From an uncultured Coriobacteriales bacterium (GTDB taxonomy: Bacteria > Actinomycetota > Coriobacteriia > Coriobacteriales > UMGS124), in contig CAIFEU010000006.1 of the NCBI GenBank assembly GCA_903789505.1, positions 1 to 22,559 of the forward strand: a stretch of DNA of 22,559 nucleotides. The letters run 5' to 3'. Shown here piece after piece: positions 16,503 to 22,559 of the stretch. A program made the position numbers and the translations under genes. A model generated the notes under the pieces. The model did not search any database. It saw only the letters and a program-made list of their open reading frames with translations, and had not been told where the DNA came from. Each line of letters begins with the position of its first letter. Positions within the stretch are counted from its first letter, which is position 1.

Positions 16503-17633
16503 ATGGCAGGTTCACAGACGGACTACTACGAGGTTCTCGGCGTCGACCGCAACGCGAGCGACTCCGACATCCAGCGCGCTTTCCATCGCAAGGCGCGCGA
16601 GCTGCACCCCGACGTCAACAAGGCGCCCGACGCCGAGGAGCGCTTCAAGGAGGTCAACGAGGCCTACGAGGTCCTGTCCGACTCCAAGAAGCGGGAGTTC
16701 TACGACCGCTACGGGACCGTCGACGGCTACGGCCAGGGCATGCCCGACATGGGCGACGTGTTCGCCGGCTTCGACATGAGCGACCTGTTCAGCTCGTTCT
16801 TCAGCGGGTCGGCGGGCGGCTCGGGCCGCGGCACGATGCGCACAGAGGGACGCGACATGGGCGCCCAGATTCGCATCACGCTTCAGGAGGCGGCTACCGG
16901 CGTCACCAAGCAGATCGCCTATAACCGTCTCGCCACATGCGAGACCTGCCACGGAACCGGCGCCGAGGAGGGTGGGCAGCAGGTCACCTGCAAGACCTGC
17001 CACGGCACCGGGCAGGTGGTCACCACCCAGCGGACCTTCCTCGGCCAGATGCAGACGCGCAGCGTCTGCCCCGACTGCGGTGGCGCGGGCGTCACGATAG
17101 ACCACCCCTGCCCCGACTGCGACGGGCAGGGCAGGGCGCCGGTGCGCGAGCGCGTCAGCGTCGAGATTCCCGTGGGCGTGCGCGACGGCTCGCAGCTGCG
17201 CGTCGAGGGCAAGGGTGAGGCGGGGCTGCGGGGTGCCACCTCGGGCGACCTGATCGTCACGGTTGCCGTCGACGACGACGAGACGTTCCAGCGCGAGGGC
17301 GATGACCTGCACGTCCGCGTCGAGACCTCCATCACGCAGGCGGCGCTGGGCGGCGTCGTCACGATTGACGGCATCCTGCCGGACGAGTCGGTGAGGATCG
17401 AGATTCCCGAGGGCAGCCAGACCGACAACGTGGTGCGCGTGAAGGGCATGGGCATGCCTCACCTTTCCCGCTCTGGCCGCGGTGACCTGATCGCCCACAT
17501 CGACGTCGTCGTCCCGCGCGACCTCACGGCCGAGCAGCGCGGGCTGCTCGAGAAGCTGTCCGAGACGCTCGACGTCGAGCAGGAGCGGCCGCGCCGCACC
17601 CCGTGGCAGCGCCTGCGCGACGTCCTCTCGTAG
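16503..17633 (+). CDS. dnaJ: Molecular chaperone DnaJ (canonical, copy B)
   Basis: This encodes 376 residues, the normal length for type I DnaJ. The J domain has HPD at 35-37. A short Gly/Phe/Met linker (~72-110) is followed by C-terminal domain I. The zinc finger has four CxxCxGxG repeats (C146/149, C163/166, C189/192, C203/206; the last reads CPDCDGQG). Domain II is complete: GDDLHVRVETSITQAALGGVVTIDGI, GMGMPHLSRSGRGDLIAHI and the C-terminal dimerisation helix. DnaJ stimulates DnaK ATPase and delivers unfolded clients. The gene is followed at once by mtaB, as in Bacillus-type clusters where dnaJ precedes prmA-rsmE-mtaB. No dnaK or grpE lies in the window. The start ATG 16503 is preceded by GCGAGGTC. 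Confidence 0.96.
   Translation: MAGSQTDYYEVLGVDRNASDSDIQRAFHRKARELHPDVNKAPDAEERFKEVNEAYEVLSDSKKREFYDRYGTVDGYGQGMPDMGDVFAGFDMSDLFSSFFSGSAGGSGRGTMRTEGRDMGAQIRITLQEAATGVTKQIAYNRLATCETCHGTGAEEGGQQVTCKTCHGTGQVVTTQRTFLGQMQTRSVCPDCGGAGVTIDHPCPDCDGQGRAPVRERVSVEIPVGVRDGSQLRVEGKGEAGLRGATSGDLIVTVAVDDDETFQREGDDLHVRVETSITQAALGGVVTIDGILPDESVRIEIPEGSQTDNVVRVKGMGMPHLSRSGRGDLIAHIDVVVPRDLTAEQRGLLEKLSETLDVEQERPRRTPWQRLRDVLS
16614..16655 (+). repeat. Third, 42-bp partial copy of the duplication boundary
   Basis: The bases encoding VNKAPDAEERFKEV in copy B are identical to 14022-14063 and 15318-15359. After them the sequences part (AAC here, TCC in the other two). This shared word is the likely crossover site, or the assembly-graph repeat node. 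Confidence 0.9.
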
Positions 17634-17647
17634 GGACGGGGGGCTGC

Positions 17648-19111
17648 ATGGCGGCGCCGAGCAACGGGGAGCCACCGCGCGTCTGCGTGGTCAACCTGGG
17701 ATGCCGCGTGAACCGCGTCGAGAGCGACTGGATGGAGGAGTCGCTCGCGGGGTTCGGCTGCGCTATGAGCGACCCGGAGCACGCCCAGGTCATCATTATC
17801 AACTCATGCGCGGTCACCGGTGAGGCGCAGGCCAAGACCCGGCAGGCCGTGCGCAGGGCAGCTTCCCGGGGCGGGGTCCTACTGGTTGGTGTGACGGGCT
17901 GTGCGGCAGCGCTCGACGCCGAGGGCATCTCCGGGCTGTCCGACAAGGTCGTCATCCTTCCCTCCAAGCTGACCGCTGCCCAGGACGTCATCGCCGTCTG
18001 GCGGGGACGACCTGCAGGTCCGCGCGCGTCGGAGCCGTCCGTGGAAGGTCACGCCCCCGTTTCGCGCCCCGACGCCGCTGGGCTTGCGTGCGAGCCGGCC
18101 ACCGACGAGCCCTCCCTCGGGGTGTCTCCGCGCGGCATCGCCCCCGGGGAGACGCCCCGGGACGGGGCGCATCTGGTGGAGCGCGTCCGTCGGGGCGTGA
18201 AGGTCCAGGACGGCTGTGACAACCGGTGCACCTACTGCGTCGTCTGGAAGGCGCGCGGGGCGAGCCGCTCGGTGGCGCTGGACCGCATAGACGACGAGGT
18301 CGCGCTCGTCCTCTCCGAGGGGGCGTGCGAGATCGACCTCTCTGGCGTGAACCTCGGGCGCTTCGAGGCTCGCGGGGACGATGGACGCGCGATGGGGCTC
18401 GCCGGGCTGATAGAGCGCGTCTGCTCCGCCGCGCGCGGCAGGGCGGTCGTGCGCTCCTCGAGCCTTGAGCCGCAGGACGTCACGGCCGACGTGCTGCGCG
18501 CGATGGCGCGCAACGCCGACGTCGTCTGCCCGCACCTGCACCTCCCGCTTCAGTCCGGGTGCGACGAGACCCTTGCGCTCATGCGTCGCCGCTACGACAG
18601 CGCCGACTTCTCCCGAATCGCCCAGGACGCCCGGGCTACCGTCGCGGGGATGTCGCTCACGACCGACGTCATCGCCGGGTTTCCCGGTGAGACCGAGGAG
18701 CGTTTCGAGCGCAGCCTCGAGTTCTGCCGCAGCATGGGGTTCTCCAAGATGCACGTCTTCCGGTACTCGGCGCGTCCCGGCACCCCCGCGGCGTCGATGG
18801 CCGACCAGGTCGACCCCGAGGTGAGCCGCCTGCGCGCGCGCAGGCTTCGCGAGCTTTCCCGCGAGATGCGAATCCGGGACGCGCGGCTGCGCGTGGGCGA
18901 CGTCGAGCATGTGATCGTGGAGCGTGTCGACGAGCGGGGCGTGGCGTGGGGGTCCACGGGGAGCTATCACGACGTCGTCCTCGACGGCGGCGACCTGCCT
19001 TCCGGCGGGGCGGCCCCGGGGCTGTACGAGGCCCGCCTGCGCGACGTCGACGACGACGGCGTCCTGCACGCCGACGCGCTCGTGCGTGTGAGACTTGTGC
19101 ATGAGGGCTGA
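17648..19111 (+). CDS. mtaB: tRNA t6A37 methylthiotransferase MtaB
   Basis: This encodes 487 residues from ATG 17648. An ATG at 17603 would overlap dnaJ by 31 bp and is less likely. The MTTase N-terminal domain has the three cluster cysteines C19 (NLGCRVN), C54 (NSCAVTG) and C85 (VTGCAA). The radical SAM motif is C190-DNR-C194-TY-C197, followed by EIDLSGVNLG, HLHLPLQSGCDETL and DVIAGFPGETEERF. A TRAM-like RNA-binding domain is at the C-terminus (VGDVEHVIVERV...). The enzyme methylthiolates t6A37 in tRNAs reading ANN codons to ms2t6A. At ~110-180, between the first two domains, is a Pro/Ala/Gly-rich stretch of ~60 residues, longer than usual in MtaB and probably a disordered linker. It lies directly after dnaJ and is probably co-transcribed. 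Confidence 0.9.
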   Translation: MAAPSNGEPPRVCVVNLGCRVNRVESDWMEESLAGFGCAMSDPEHAQVIIINSCAVTGEAQAKTRQAVRRAASRGGVLLVGVTGCAAALDAEGISGLSDKVVILPSKLTAAQDVIAVWRGRPAGPRASEPSVEGHAPVSRPDAAGLACEPATDEPSLGVSPRGIAPGETPRDGAHLVERVRRGVKVQDGCDNRCTYCVVWKARGASRSVALDRIDDEVALVLSEGACEIDLSGVNLGRFEARGDDGRAMGLAGLIERVCSAARGRAVVRSSSLEPQDVTADVLRAMARNADVVCPHLHLPLQSGCDETLALMRRRYDSADFSRIAQDARATVAGMSLTTDVIAGFPGETEERFERSLEFCRSMGFSKMHVFRYSARPGTPAASMADQVDPEVSRLRARRLRELSREMRIRDARLRVGDVEHVIVERVDERGVAWGSTGSYHDVVLDGGDLPSGGAAPGLYEARLRDVDDDGVLHADALVRVRLVHEG

Positions 19112-19147
19112 TTTGCACGTCACGGCGTACATGCCGTCGCTCGAGTG

Positions 19148-19156
19148 TGGTAACGT
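19148..19156 (+). promoter_or_regulatory. Possible extended -10 of the rpsO promoter
   Basis: TGGTAACGT fits an extended -10 (TGn-TAnnnT) about 95 bp before the rpsO start. No good -35 is seen at normal spacing, as can be expected for extended -10 promoters. The 138-bp gap after mtaB otherwise shows no clear structure. Confidence 0.3.
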
Positions 19157-19249
19157 CTCATAGGTTTGACCTCGAGCTCAGCAGGGAGACCCACTTGCTT
19201 CCCGCCTAGCCCGAGGCGTCTTCGTCCCATAAAGTGAAGGAGCAGCATC

Positions 19250-19525
19250 GTGATCACCAAGGAACAGCGCGCGCAGATCGTCGCGGAGTACGGCAAGGAC
19301 GAGCACGACACCGGCTCGGCGAACGTCCAGGTCGCCCTGCTCACCGCCCGCATCAAGGACCTCACCGAGCACATGAAGCGCCACCCCAAGGACTTCCACA
19401 GCCGTCGCGGCCTCCTGATGCTCGTCGGCCAGCGTCGCCGCCTGCTCGTCTACATCCGGAACAACGACATCAACGAGTACCGCGAGCTGATCGCGAAGCT
19501 GGGTATCCGCGACAACATTCAGTAG
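19250..19525 (+). CDS. rpsO: 30S ribosomal protein S15
   Basis: This encodes 91 residues from a GTG at 19250, with GAAGGAG (19236-19242) 7 bases before it. The sequence carries the S15 signature: DTGSANVQVALLTARIKDLTEHMKRHPKDFHSRRGLLMLVGQRRRLLVYI, with the H and RR residues that bind the 16S rRNA three-way junction. S15 nucleates assembly of the 30S platform. It represses its own translation in several phyla through leader RNA structures, but I could not identify such a leader here with confidence. It is followed by its own terminator and then pnp, the well-known rpsO-pnp pair. Confidence 0.97.
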   Translation: MITKEQRAQIVAEYGKDEHDTGSANVQVALLTARIKDLTEHMKRHPKDFHSRRGLLMLVGQRRRLLVYIRNNDINEYRELIAKLGIRDNIQ

Positions 19526-19535
19526 TGGTTTGGCG

Positions 19536-19564
19536 GAGGGGCGGGCAACCGCCCCTCTTTCGTT
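19536..19564 (+). terminator. rpsO terminator
   Basis: GAGGGGCGG (19536-19544) pairs with CCGCCCCTC (19549-19557) around a GCAA tetraloop, followed by TTTCGTT. It starts 11 bp after the rpsO stop. It would let rpsO be made without pnp, with read-through feeding pnp. Confidence 0.85.
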
Positions 19565-19640
19565 GGGCGCCCGACTCCGGAGAGCACTGGTATCGGGCGC
19601 CTCGCGTGTCCGGGCGCATGGCCCGGCATGCCAAAGACAG

Positions 19641-19664
19641 CCTGCCGGCAATGGGGCCGGCAGG
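19641..19664 (+). promoter_or_regulatory. Hairpin in the pnp leader
   Basis: CCTGCCGGC (19641-19649) pairs perfectly with GCCGGCAGG (19656-19664) around AATGGG. It ends 4 bases before the pnp ribosome binding site AAGGAGA (19669-19675). No T tract follows, so it is unlikely to be a terminator. In E. coli and Streptomyces a stem-loop between rpsO and pnp is cut by RNase III, which starts PNPase autoregulation; a similar role is inferred here. Confidence 0.6.
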
Positions 19665-19685
19665 GGATAAGGAGAAACTCAACGC

Positions 19686-21989
19686 ATGGCTAAGGTTACA
19701 CACGAGTTCGACCTGTACGGCAAGCATTACACCCTTGAGACCGGGGAGCTCGCCAAGCAGGCGACTGGCGCCGTTCTCGTCAAGCAGGGGGACACGACCG
19801 TCCTTCTGACGGTCGTCGTCTCCAAAGAGCGCAAGAACTACGACTTCTTCCCGCTCACGGTCGACTTCGTCGAGAAGATGTACTCGGTGGGCCGTCTGCC
19901 CGGCGGGTACCTCAAGCGCGAGACGCGCCCCACCGACAAGGCGACGCTGACCGCCCGCATGATCGACCGTCCCATTCGCCCGAGCTTCCCGGACGGCTTC
20001 CGCAACGAAGTGCAGATTGTCGCCACCTCGCTCGTCTGTGACCAGGTCAACCCCTTCGACGTCATCTGCACGATGGGCGCCTCCGCTGCCATGACCGTGG
20101 GCGGCGTGCCCTTCGAGGGGCCGCTCGCGTGCGTCCGCATCGGCCGCGACCGCGACACCCACGAGCTGATCGTCAACCCCACCTACGAGGAGCAGGACAA
20201 CTCCGACCTCGACCTGGAGCTTGCCGGAACGGGCAGCTTCATCAGCATGCTCGAGGCCGGCGCGGACGAGATCTCCGAGGAGGACATGCTCGAGGCCATG
20301 CGGTTCGGCCAGGAGGCGATCGGCGCGTTCTGCGAGCAGGAGAAGGTCTTCTTCGAGAAGGTCGCCGAGGTCAACGGTCCCATCGTTCAGAAGGAGTACA
20401 TCCTCGACCAGCCCAACGCGTACGTCCATGACAAGGTGTTCGCCCACTACGACGAGATGAGCGCCGCCCTCAAGGACGCCGACAAGCAGAGCCGCATGGG
20501 CAAGGTCGACGCGCTCAAGGCCTCGATCGTCGCCGAGTTCACCGAGGAGGAGCAGGCGCAGTTCGAGCGCGAGCTGCCCGTCGAGCTCAAGAGTCTCGAG
20601 AAGCACGCGATGCGCGCGATGGTGGTCGAGACCGGCGAGCGCGTCGACGGCAGGCGCGCTGACGAGATTCGCCCCATCATGGTCAAGCCTGGCTACCTGC
20701 CGCTCGTCCACGGGTCCGGCCTGTTCCAGCGCGGTCAGACGCAGGTGCTGTCGGTCCTGACGCTGGGAATGCTCAACGAGTGGCAGCGCCTCGACACGAT
20801 TGAGCCGATCGACGGAAAGCGCTACATCCACCAGTACAACTTCCCGCCGTACTGCACCGGCGAGACCGGCAGGATGGGCAGCCCCAAGCGCCGCGAGATT
20901 GGCCACGGCGCTCTCGCCGAGCGTGCCCTGCGCCCGGTGATCCCCAGCGAGGAGGAGTTCCCCTACACGATTCGCGTCGTGTCCGAGGTCATGGAGTCCA
21001 ATGGCTCCAGCTCGATGGCCTCGACCTGTGGGTCTACGCTCGCGCTGATGGACGGCGGCGTGCCGATTAAGCGCCCGGTCTCCGGCATCGCGATGGGCCT
21101 CATCCAAGAGGAGGGCAAGACCGTCGTCCTGTCCGACATCCAGGGTCTCGAGGACTTCCTCGGCGACATGGACTTCAAGGTGACGGGCACCTCCGAGGGC
21201 ATCACCGCCATGCAGATGGACAACAAGGCCACTGGCCTCACGTTCGACATCCTGCGCACAGCGCTCGCCCAGGCAAAGGAGGGCCGCGCGTTCATCCTCG
21301 GCAAGATGCTCGAGCAGATTCCCGAGCCGCGCCAGACGATTCGCGAGAACGCCCCGCACATTCTCACGATTCACATCCCCACGGACAAGATTCGCGACGT
21401 CATCGGCAGCGGCGGCAAGACCATCCGCGGAATCCAGGAGGACACCGGGGCGCAGATCGACATCCAGGAGGACGGCACCGTCTTCATCGGCGCCTCCGAC
21501 TCCGGTGCGGACGAGGCGCGCGCACGCATCGAAGCGCTGGTGAAGGTTCCCGAGGTGGGGGAGGAGTACTTCGGCCGCGTCGTGGGAATCCAGCCCTTCG
21601 GCGCCTTTGTTGAGCTTCTGCCCGGCAAGGATGGCCTGCTGCACATCAGCCGCGTCGCCAAGGGCCGCGTGGAGAAGGTCGAGGACGTCCTGAACGTCGG
21701 CGACGAGGTTCACGTCAAGGTCATCGAGGTTGACGAGAAGGGTAAGATCTCGCTCGACCGCCTCGACAAGCCCGAGGCGCCCGCGGGCTCGGGTCGCGCC
21801 GAGCACCCGGGTCGCGCCGAGCACGACCATGAGCGCTCCGCTGGCCGCGGGCGCGGCCACGCTCACGGCGGCTCTTCCGAGGTTCGCCCTGAGGCCCGTC
21901 CCACGCGACGTCCCGGCGACCACGGGGCCAATGGCGGCGCCGAGGGGCTCACGTCCCACCGCCAGCCCCGCCGTCACCACGAGGGCTAA
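19686..21989 (+). CDS. pnp: Polyribonucleotide nucleotidyltransferase (PNPase)
   Basis: This encodes 767 residues from ATG 19686 behind AAGGAGA. The first RNase PH domain is at ~10-230 (TTVLLTVVVSKERKNYDFFPLTVDF...). The helical domain follows, then the second RNase PH domain (~320-550). That domain carries the RGQTQVLSVLTLG region, ESNGSSSMASTCGSTLALMDGGVP and the catalytic LGDMDFK near 492-498. The KH domain is at ~558-620 (IHIPTDKIRDVIGSGGKTIRGI) and S1 at ~625-695 (GRVVGIQPFGAFVELLPGKDGLLHIS). The enzyme degrades RNA 3'-5' with phosphate and can add tails; in actinobacteria it is also a degradosome partner. Beyond residue 695 is a ~70-residue His/Arg/Gly/Glu-rich tail, with the repeat GRAEHPGRAEH, likely disordered and possibly RNA-binding. 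Confidence 0.97.
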   Translation: MAKVTHEFDLYGKHYTLETGELAKQATGAVLVKQGDTTVLLTVVVSKERKNYDFFPLTVDFVEKMYSVGRLPGGYLKRETRPTDKATLTARMIDRPIRPSFPDGFRNEVQIVATSLVCDQVNPFDVICTMGASAAMTVGGVPFEGPLACVRIGRDRDTHELIVNPTYEEQDNSDLDLELAGTGSFISMLEAGADEISEEDMLEAMRFGQEAIGAFCEQEKVFFEKVAEVNGPIVQKEYILDQPNAYVHDKVFAHYDEMSAALKDADKQSRMGKVDALKASIVAEFTEEEQAQFERELPVELKSLEKHAMRAMVVETGERVDGRRADEIRPIMVKPGYLPLVHGSGLFQRGQTQVLSVLTLGMLNEWQRLDTIEPIDGKRYIHQYNFPPYCTGETGRMGSPKRREIGHGALAERALRPVIPSEEEFPYTIRVVSEVMESNGSSSMASTCGSTLALMDGGVPIKRPVSGIAMGLIQEEGKTVVLSDIQGLEDFLGDMDFKVTGTSEGITAMQMDNKATGLTFDILRTALAQAKEGRAFILGKMLEQIPEPRQTIRENAPHILTIHIPTDKIRDVIGSGGKTIRGIQEDTGAQIDIQEDGTVFIGASDSGADEARARIEALVKVPEVGEEYFGRVVGIQPFGAFVELLPGKDGLLHISRVAKGRVEKVEDVLNVGDEVHVKVIEVDEKGKISLDRLDKPEAPAGSGRAEHPGRAEHDHERSAGRGRGHAHGGSSEVRPEARPTRRPGDHGANGGAEGLTSHRQPRRHHEG
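21791..21824 (+). repeat. In-frame 16-bp direct repeat in the PNPase tail
   Basis: GGGTCGCGCCGAGCAC occurs at 21791-21806 and 21809-21824, an 18-bp period. It encodes the repeated GRAEH segment, consistent with slippage growth of the low-complexity tail. Confidence 0.75.
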
Positions 21990-22031
21990 ATCGCGCCTGG
22001 GGACGAAGGGTCCCAGTCACGTCTGCCCTCG

Positions 22032-22073
22032 CCCGCACTTCTCGCCTGGCTCGGGTCACGCGTGAAGTGCGGG
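22032..22073 (+). repeat. Inverted repeat downstream of pnp
   Basis: CCCGCACTTC (22032-22041) and GAAGTGCGGG (22064-22073) are perfect 10-bp arms around 22 bases. No T tract follows. It may be an RNA stem-loop protecting the pnp 3' end or a protein-binding site; nothing in the sequence decides. Confidence 0.5.
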
Positions 22074-22111
22074 TCCTGTGGCGTAATGACGACATCACCG
22101 GGGAGAACGGG

Positions 22112-22151
22112 GAGCGGGTCAGGCGCGATGCGCCCGGCCCGCTCTCTTGTT
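22112..22151 (+). terminator. pnp terminator
   Basis: GAGCGGG (22112-22118) pairs with CCCGCTC (22138-22144), and GGCGC (22122-22126) with GCGCC (22130-22134) around a GAT loop. The two blocks are joined by TCA/CGG with one mismatch. TCTTGTT follows. It is a long, stable stem ~120 bp after the pnp stop and before the next gene. Confidence 0.75.
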
Positions 22152-22228
22152 GGGAACGCCGCACCCTCATGGAGCCTGCCGCCGCGCGCGGCTCCCGTCT
22201 TCGGGGGTGGGCCGAGTAAGGGGAACGC

Positions 22229-22559
22229 ATGAGGACGATTTCGATTCTGGGCGACTCCATCAGCACGTACCAGGGGTGCGTTCCGGCTGGCTATGACATC
22301 TTCTACCAGGGTGAGGTCCTCGAGCGCTCGGGGGTTGCTTCCCCCGACCTCACCTGGTGGGCGACCCTTGCGCGTCTCATGGGGAGTCGCGTCCTGGCGA
22401 ACTCGTCCTATTCCGGCTCGCTCGTGGAGGGCGCCGGCTTCCCCGCGGGTGACTCGGACGCGCGCTGCGAGGCGCGGGTCTGGCAGGCGGGCGGCCCCCC
22501 CCCACCGGCACGGGGGGGTATGGGGCGCAGCCCAGCGAGGGCTCGAGCGGCCCGGCCCC
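22229..22559 (+). CDS. SGNH/GDSL-type hydrolase, N-terminal part (cut by window end)
   Basis: About 110 codons are present from ATG 22229, behind AAGGGGA (22218-22224). The start MRTISILGDSISTYQG carries the GDS block I with the nucleophile Ser at residue 10. It is followed by TWWATLARLMGSRVLANSSYSGSLVEGAGFPAG, with the block II-type glycine and an SGS segment. SGNH hydrolases are serine esterases or lipases of wide substrate range; the substrate cannot be told. No signal peptide is seen, so it is probably cytosolic. After ~residue 86 the expected block III (G-x-N-D) does not appear. The frame crosses runs of 9 C (22495-22503) and 7 G (22512-22518), so a frameshift or poor sequence is possible there. 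Confidence 0.75.
   Translation, partial: MRTISILGDSISTYQGCVPAGYDIFYQGEVLERSGVASPDLTWWATLARLMGSRVLANSSYSGSLVEGAGFPAGDSDARCEARVWQAGGPPPPARGGMGRSPARARAARP

Larger units (their letters stand above)
15318..16613 (+). repeat. 1296-bp tandem duplication, second copy
   Basis: This repeats 14022-15317 exactly as far as I can compare, including the intergenic leader. It abuts the first copy without spacer and ends where the canonical DnaJ J domain continues. Confidence 0.95.

Noticed and set aside
13908..17633. Three independent old dnaJ paralogues
   Set aside because: Copies A and chimera are identical from the shared 42 bp to the end and in the leader, so the middle gene is a recent recombination product or artefact.
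17603..17647. Earlier mtaB start at ATG 17603
   Set aside because: It overlaps dnaJ by 31 bp and adds 15 Ala/Arg/Pro residues not expected before the conserved N-terminus; ATG 17648 is adequate.
19095..19119. GTGCA...TGCAC inverted repeat as an mtaB terminator
   Set aside because: The stem is 5 bp with a 12-base loop, overlaps the stop codon and has no T tract.
19470..21980. An 836-codon open frame on the minus strand opposite pnp, and similar long antisense frames opposite comEA/thiI, hemW, dusB and the dnaJ genes
   Set aside because: They lie wholly opposite well-identified genes, show no known motifs, and arise because strong G/C third-position bias removes stop codons from antisense frames.

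Overview
The window is about 22.6 kb of GC-rich, densely packed bacterial chromosome. An actinobacterial integration host factor gene (mihF) lies between pyrF and gmk-rpoZ, which points to Actinomycetota. The gene content and order (thiI, comEA-comEC, a mixture of actinobacterial and Firmicutes-like synteny, high G+C) fit the class Coriobacteriia, for example an Olsenella/Atopobium relative. That assignment is inference and no marker tree was run. Almost everything is housekeeping. I see no phage, IS element, CRISPR array, rRNA or tRNA.

Layout. Positions 1-98 are the end of pyrF. Positions 330-3028 hold mihF, gmk, rpoZ and thiI on the + strand: nucleoid protein, GMP kinase, RNA polymerase omega and tRNA 4-thiouridine synthetase. 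Positions 3253-6641 hold comEA and comEC, overlapping by ATGA, for DNA uptake. holA (6839-7828) faces a metallophosphoesterase gene (8868-7882, minus) and rpsT (9382-9119, minus). From 9604 the + strand resumes with lepA, dusB and hemW, joined by stop/start overlaps. A run of three J-domain genes follows (13908-17633), then mtaB, rpsO, pnp and the start of an SGNH/GDSL hydrolase cut by the window edge.

The order comEA-comEC-holA-rpsT-lepA-hemW-...-dnaJ-mtaB is the one known from Bacillus. Here dusB and a phosphoesterase are inserted, and the usual hrcA-grpE-dnaK block between hemW and dnaJ is missing. In its place is an unusual DnaJ homologue whose C-terminal domain II is replaced by about three transmembrane helices.

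The most striking feature is a 1296-bp tandem duplication (14022-15317 and 15318-16613, plus a 42-bp third partial copy). The two copies appear identical. Its ends lie in the 42 bp shared by the J domains of the membrane DnaJ (copy A) and the canonical DnaJ (copy B). The middle gene is therefore a chimera: the promoter, leader and first ~37 residues of B joined to the body and membrane anchor of A. This is either a very recent unequal crossover or an assembly loop walked twice, and the sequence alone cannot tell which. Other points of note are a probable leaderless lepA mRNA, a hairpin just before pnp that could serve autoregulation, and a disturbed reading frame in the last ~70 bases.
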